7,122 bases of DNA from Pseudomonadota bacterium (GTDB lineage: Bacteria > Pseudomonadota > Alphaproteobacteria > Micropepsales > Micropepsaceae). Each line of letters starts with the position of its first letter. Within the stretch, counting starts at the first letter, position 1. Below the pieces are notes generated by a model. That model had not been told where the DNA came from. It saw nothing but the letters and a program-made list of their open reading frames with translations, and did no database searches. Shown here piece after piece: positions 5,662 through 7,122 of the stretch. The stretch is from the NCBI GenBank assembly GCA_021808875.1, contig JAKBAU010000192.1:1-7122 (forward strand), given 5' to 3'. The position numbers and the translations under genes were made by a program.

Positions 5662-5982
5662 TCAATCTTCGTTCAACGCAAGCGCAAACGAGACGGCTGC
5701 TGCTGCCTGTTTCATCTTGTGCCGAGACAATCGGGCAATGCGATCGCCAATCTGGCCCTTGGGTACGGTCTGAAGGTTGTCGAAGTTCGCAGCGCAGGTG
5801 TGGGGAAGTCCGTCTTCTTCGGTCAGCACCACTTCGGTCGGGATGCTTCGGATCGTCGATGTGATCGGCGCAATGGTGACGGAGTTTAGGACCGTGATTG
5901 CAGAGTCGCGGGTGAGAATGAGCACAGGGCGCTTTTTGTCGGGCGTCCTGAACGTGTACCAGCAGACGTCGCCTCGGTTCAC
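5662..5982 (-). CDS. MazF/PemK-family endoribonuclease toxin
   Basis: This 106-residue protein has the MazF/PemK pattern: MNRGDVCWYTF at the N terminus, KKRPVLILTRD (16-26), VTIAPITSTIRSIPTEV (35-51), EDGLPHTCAANFDNLQTVPKGQIG (56-79) and a C-terminal helix. Arg18 and Thr41 stand where the catalytic Arg and Thr/Ser of MazF toxins lie, so the toxin looks intact. Family members cut single-stranded mRNA at short recognition sequences and slow growth when freed from the antitoxin. Translation starts at a GTG (5980-5982) that overlaps the antitoxin TGA as GTGA, indicating coupling. The pair runs opposite to the neighbouring operon and lies at the right end of the tRNA-bounded unit, where it would penalise loss of the unit. 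The cleavage sequence cannot be predicted. Confidence 0.92.
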   Translation of the reverse strand: MNRGDVCWYTFRTPDKKRPVLILTRDSAITVLNSVTIAPITSTIRSIPTEVVLTEEDGLPHTCAANFDNLQTVPKGQIGDRIARLSRHKMKQAAAAVSFALALNED

Positions 5983-6212
5983 TGAGCGCCCCAGTCCTGT
6001 TCGTTCAACCAGACGTCGAACTCCCCAGGAGCCACCGGATGGCGGGCATAGCCCTGAGCATGACGCGCCTCTTCGTCGCGGACGCGCTGGTGGCGAATTT
6101 CGGCTTCAAGGGCGTGCCGGATGAAGGCCGAGCGCGTAGTCCTCCTCTCGCGGCTCATCTTGTCGACCAGCTTGAGAAGCTGATCATCAATCGTCATCTG
6201 AATTGTCTTCAT
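5979..6212 (-). CDS. Ribbon-helix-helix antitoxin of the MazF-like pair
   Basis: This 77-residue protein begins with a ribbon-helix-helix DNA-binding fold: strand KTIQMTID (2-9), helix DQLLKLVDKMSRE (10-22), turn RRTTRS, helix AFIRHALEAEIR (29-40). The C-terminal part (GYARHPVAPGEFDVWLNEQDWG) is the expected extended toxin-binding segment. As in other MazEF-type pairs it should neutralise the toxin and repress its own promoter. The ATG at 6210-6212 starts the fold directly; no good Shine-Dalgarno sequence precedes it, and the leader is short (about 26 bases if the -10 box is read correctly). The operator hexamers begin three bases upstream of the start codon. The antitoxin precedes the toxin, the usual order. 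Confidence 0.9.
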   Translation of the reverse strand: MKTIQMTIDDQLLKLVDKMSRERRTTRSAFIRHALEAEIRHQRVRDEEARHAQGYARHPVAPGEFDVWLNEQDWGAQ

Positions 6213-6215
6213 GGC

Positions 6216-6257
6216 TGTGGATACTAATGTGGACTCAAATCCACATTATACTCCACA
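6216..6257 (-). promoter_or_regulatory. Antitoxin promoter embedded in a four-hexamer operator
   Basis: Four hexamers begin exactly 12 bases apart: TGTGGA at 6216 and 6228, then the inverse TCCACA at 6240 and 6252. All spacers are six bases, giving one 42-base palindromic array. On the minus strand a perfect -10 box TATAAT (complement of 6245-6250) lies between hexamers three and four; the -35 region upstream is poor. Ribbon-helix-helix dimers commonly bind short repeated or inverted boxes cooperatively. Two dimer pairs on this array would cover the promoter and the start of translation. The repeats are seen directly; binding by the antitoxin is inferred. Confidence 0.85.
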
Positions 6258-6299
6258 TCGGGCGTGGGTACAGCAGCGAACGAACAGCCGTCCTCAGGC

Positions 6300-6344
6300 C
6301 TCATAATGCCGGGGTCGAGGGTTCGAGTCCCTCCCTTTCCACCA
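6300..6344 (+). repeat. tRNA(CAU) 3' half, right copy (putative att site)
   Basis: All 45 bases are identical to 2647-2691 and in the same orientation, again beginning exactly at the anticodon-loop C (position 32) and ending in CCA. The bases before it (CCTCAGGC) differ from those before the left copy and do not rebuild the anticodon stem, so this too is a half. It lies about 43 bases beyond the antitoxin operator and closes the 3.65-kb unit. With two halves and no whole tRNA in view, the complete gene should lie outside the window, probably beyond the left edge, and should start with GGAAAGG. Confidence 0.85.
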
Positions 6345-6591
6345 ATAAATCAAATAGATACGGAGCCGGCTTTCGAGGCGCGGCTCGCAGTAAGTGCATG
6401 GTAAGTGCAAGTGCTGACGACGGTGACGTCGCTTGATTTGCCGACGTAGCCGATACGCTGAGATTGACAGTGTCCGCACGTGATCCGTTCGTAAGCTGAG
6501 ATCTTCGATCTGCTCAGCGGCATGTTCGTCTCCGGGCTTGGCGCACTCGATATCAAACAGCGCAGATTGCGCGTTCGGCAGCGATCGGCCA
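6345..6591 (+). repeat. Tail repeat following the tRNA half, copy 2
   Basis: This is the second copy of the block at 2692-2936. The AAGTGCA/AAGTGCA/AAGTGCT cluster (6392, 6403, 6409) keeps the same spacing, within an identical run at 6391-6417. Other strongly kept stretches are the CCGACGTAGCCGATACG run and the CATGTTCGTCTCCGGGCTT run. Similarity ends near 6591. Together with the antitoxin promoter region and the 59 bases to the LysR stop, it makes a gene-free stretch of about 440 bases (6213-6650) in which I see nothing else. Confidence 0.7.
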
Positions 6592-6650
6592 GAAGCAGCC
6601 ATTCGAAAGCGTAACCTGAACCAAGGTTTGCGAAGGACGTGATCGGCGAG

Positions 6651-7122
6651 TCATTCCTGATAGCGCAAGGCGTCACGAAGCAGGGAGAAGGCTGGAGAGG
6701 TCTGGCGTTTGCTCGGATAATATAGGTGATATCCGGGGAAGGGCGGACACCAGTCCTGCAACACTCGGACCAGCCTGCCTTCGTCGACATGACGCTGCAC
6801 CTGATCTTCGGGCAGGTACGCCAGACCCAGTCCGTTCAGGGCGGCGTCCAAGCGCATCGCGATGTTGTTGAAGACCATTTGGCCCTCGGTGCGTACTTTC
6901 AGCTCTTGTCCTCTCTTCTCGAACTCCCATGGGACGACGCCGCCATAGGTCGGAAGGCGAATACCGATGCAATTGTGTCCGGTTAGATCGCGCGGTGTCT
7001 TCGGTCGCGCATGCCGCTCGAAGTACGCAGGAGAGCTGACCACTGCCATTCGCATGTCTGGGCCGACGCGCATCGCGATCATGTCTTTCGCGACCTGCTC
7101 GCCGAGACGAACGCCTGCGTCA
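6651..7122 (-). CDS. LysR-type transcriptional regulator, C-terminal part (cut by window edge)
   Basis: The frame is open to the right edge and 156 codons plus the TGA (6651-6653) are visible. They cover the second half of a LysR effector-binding domain: DAGVRLGEQVAKDMIAMRVG, VSSPAYFERHARPKTPRDL, HNCIGIR, WEFEKRG, AALNGLGLAYLPEDQV, GRLVRVLQDWCPPFPGYHLYYPSKRQ and a terminal LLRDALRY. These are standard signatures in order, and the domain ends at the usual place. The DNA-binding N terminus and any divergent target gene lie outside the window. An internal ATG at 7082 is not the true start. The gene runs toward the tRNA scar, so it belongs to the flank or another island, not to the bounded unit. 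Confidence 0.93.
   Translation of the reverse strand, partial: DAGVRLGEQVAKDMIAMRVGPDMRMAVVSSPAYFERHARPKTPRDLTGHNCIGIRLPTYGGVVPWEFEKRGQELKVRTEGQMVFNNIAMRLDAALNGLGLAYLPEDQVQRHVDEGRLVRVLQDWCPPFPGYHLYYPSKRQTSPAFSLLRDALRYQE

Larger units (their letters stand above)
2647..6299 (+). mobile_element. Putative tRNA-targeted genomic islet without visible integrase (3,653 bp)
   Basis: The unit runs from the first base of one tRNA 3' half to the base before the second, identical one in direct orientation. Precise recombination between the halves would release a circle with one tRNA half and leave the other behind. Contents in order are a ~245-base conserved tail, a MarR-led five-gene operon on the plus strand, a short degraded stretch, and a toxin-antitoxin pair on the minus strand. 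No tyrosine or serine recombinase, transposase, excisionase, relaxase or replication gene is visible. It could be a cassette moved by an integrase elsewhere, a decayed island, or one segment of a tandem array in one tRNA gene. The direct repeats are seen; mobility is inferred. Confidence 0.55.

Noticed and set aside
1..7122. CRISPR array, rRNA, complete insertion sequence or integrase gene
   Set aside because: No regularly spaced repeats with unique spacers, no rRNA-like stretch and no recombinase or transposase motifs were seen in any frame.

Overview
The window looks like a patchwork accessory region from a moderately high-GC proteobacterium. A beta- or gammaproteobacterium is the likeliest host, judging by the families and the CCA-encoding tRNA fragments, but genus cannot be read from the sequence. 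It holds one complete five-gene operon, one complete toxin-antitoxin pair, a HEPN-domain gene, two genes cut by the window edges, and several tRNA-derived scars that point to repeated site-specific integration.

Left part (1-2646). A helical protein of unrecognised family enters from the left edge. It is followed two bases later by a short reading frame that ends inside a tRNA T-arm-like remnant on the minus strand. Back to back with that remnant lies a minus-strand gene for an Apea-like HEPN protein with an intact R-x4-H motif. About 670 bases without a convincing gene follow. They hold two diverged copies of an ~88-base block, each containing three 10-base units, which may be old attachment-site arms.

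Central unit (2647-6299). Two identical 45-base sequences in direct orientation, 3,653 bases apart, are exact 3' halves of a CAU-anticodon tRNA, running from the first base of the anticodon loop to the CCA end. Each is followed by the same ~245-base tail, diverged between copies. Between them lie a plus-strand operon (MarR regulator, DUF1398 protein, five-helix EamA-type membrane protein, VOC protein, SRPBCC protein) and, in the opposite direction, a MazF-like toxin with a ribbon-helix-helix antitoxin. The operon promoter sits in a 16-bp inverted repeat. The antitoxin promoter sits in four evenly spaced hexamers. No recombinase is visible in the unit. The simplest reading is a small tRNA-targeted element or remnant, kept by its own addiction module and carrying a small-molecule response operon, and depending on an integrase elsewhere.

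Right part (6300-7122). The second tRNA half and its tail are followed by the 3' portion of a minus-strand LysR-type regulator gene that runs off the right edge. This is either chromosomal flank or the start of another island.
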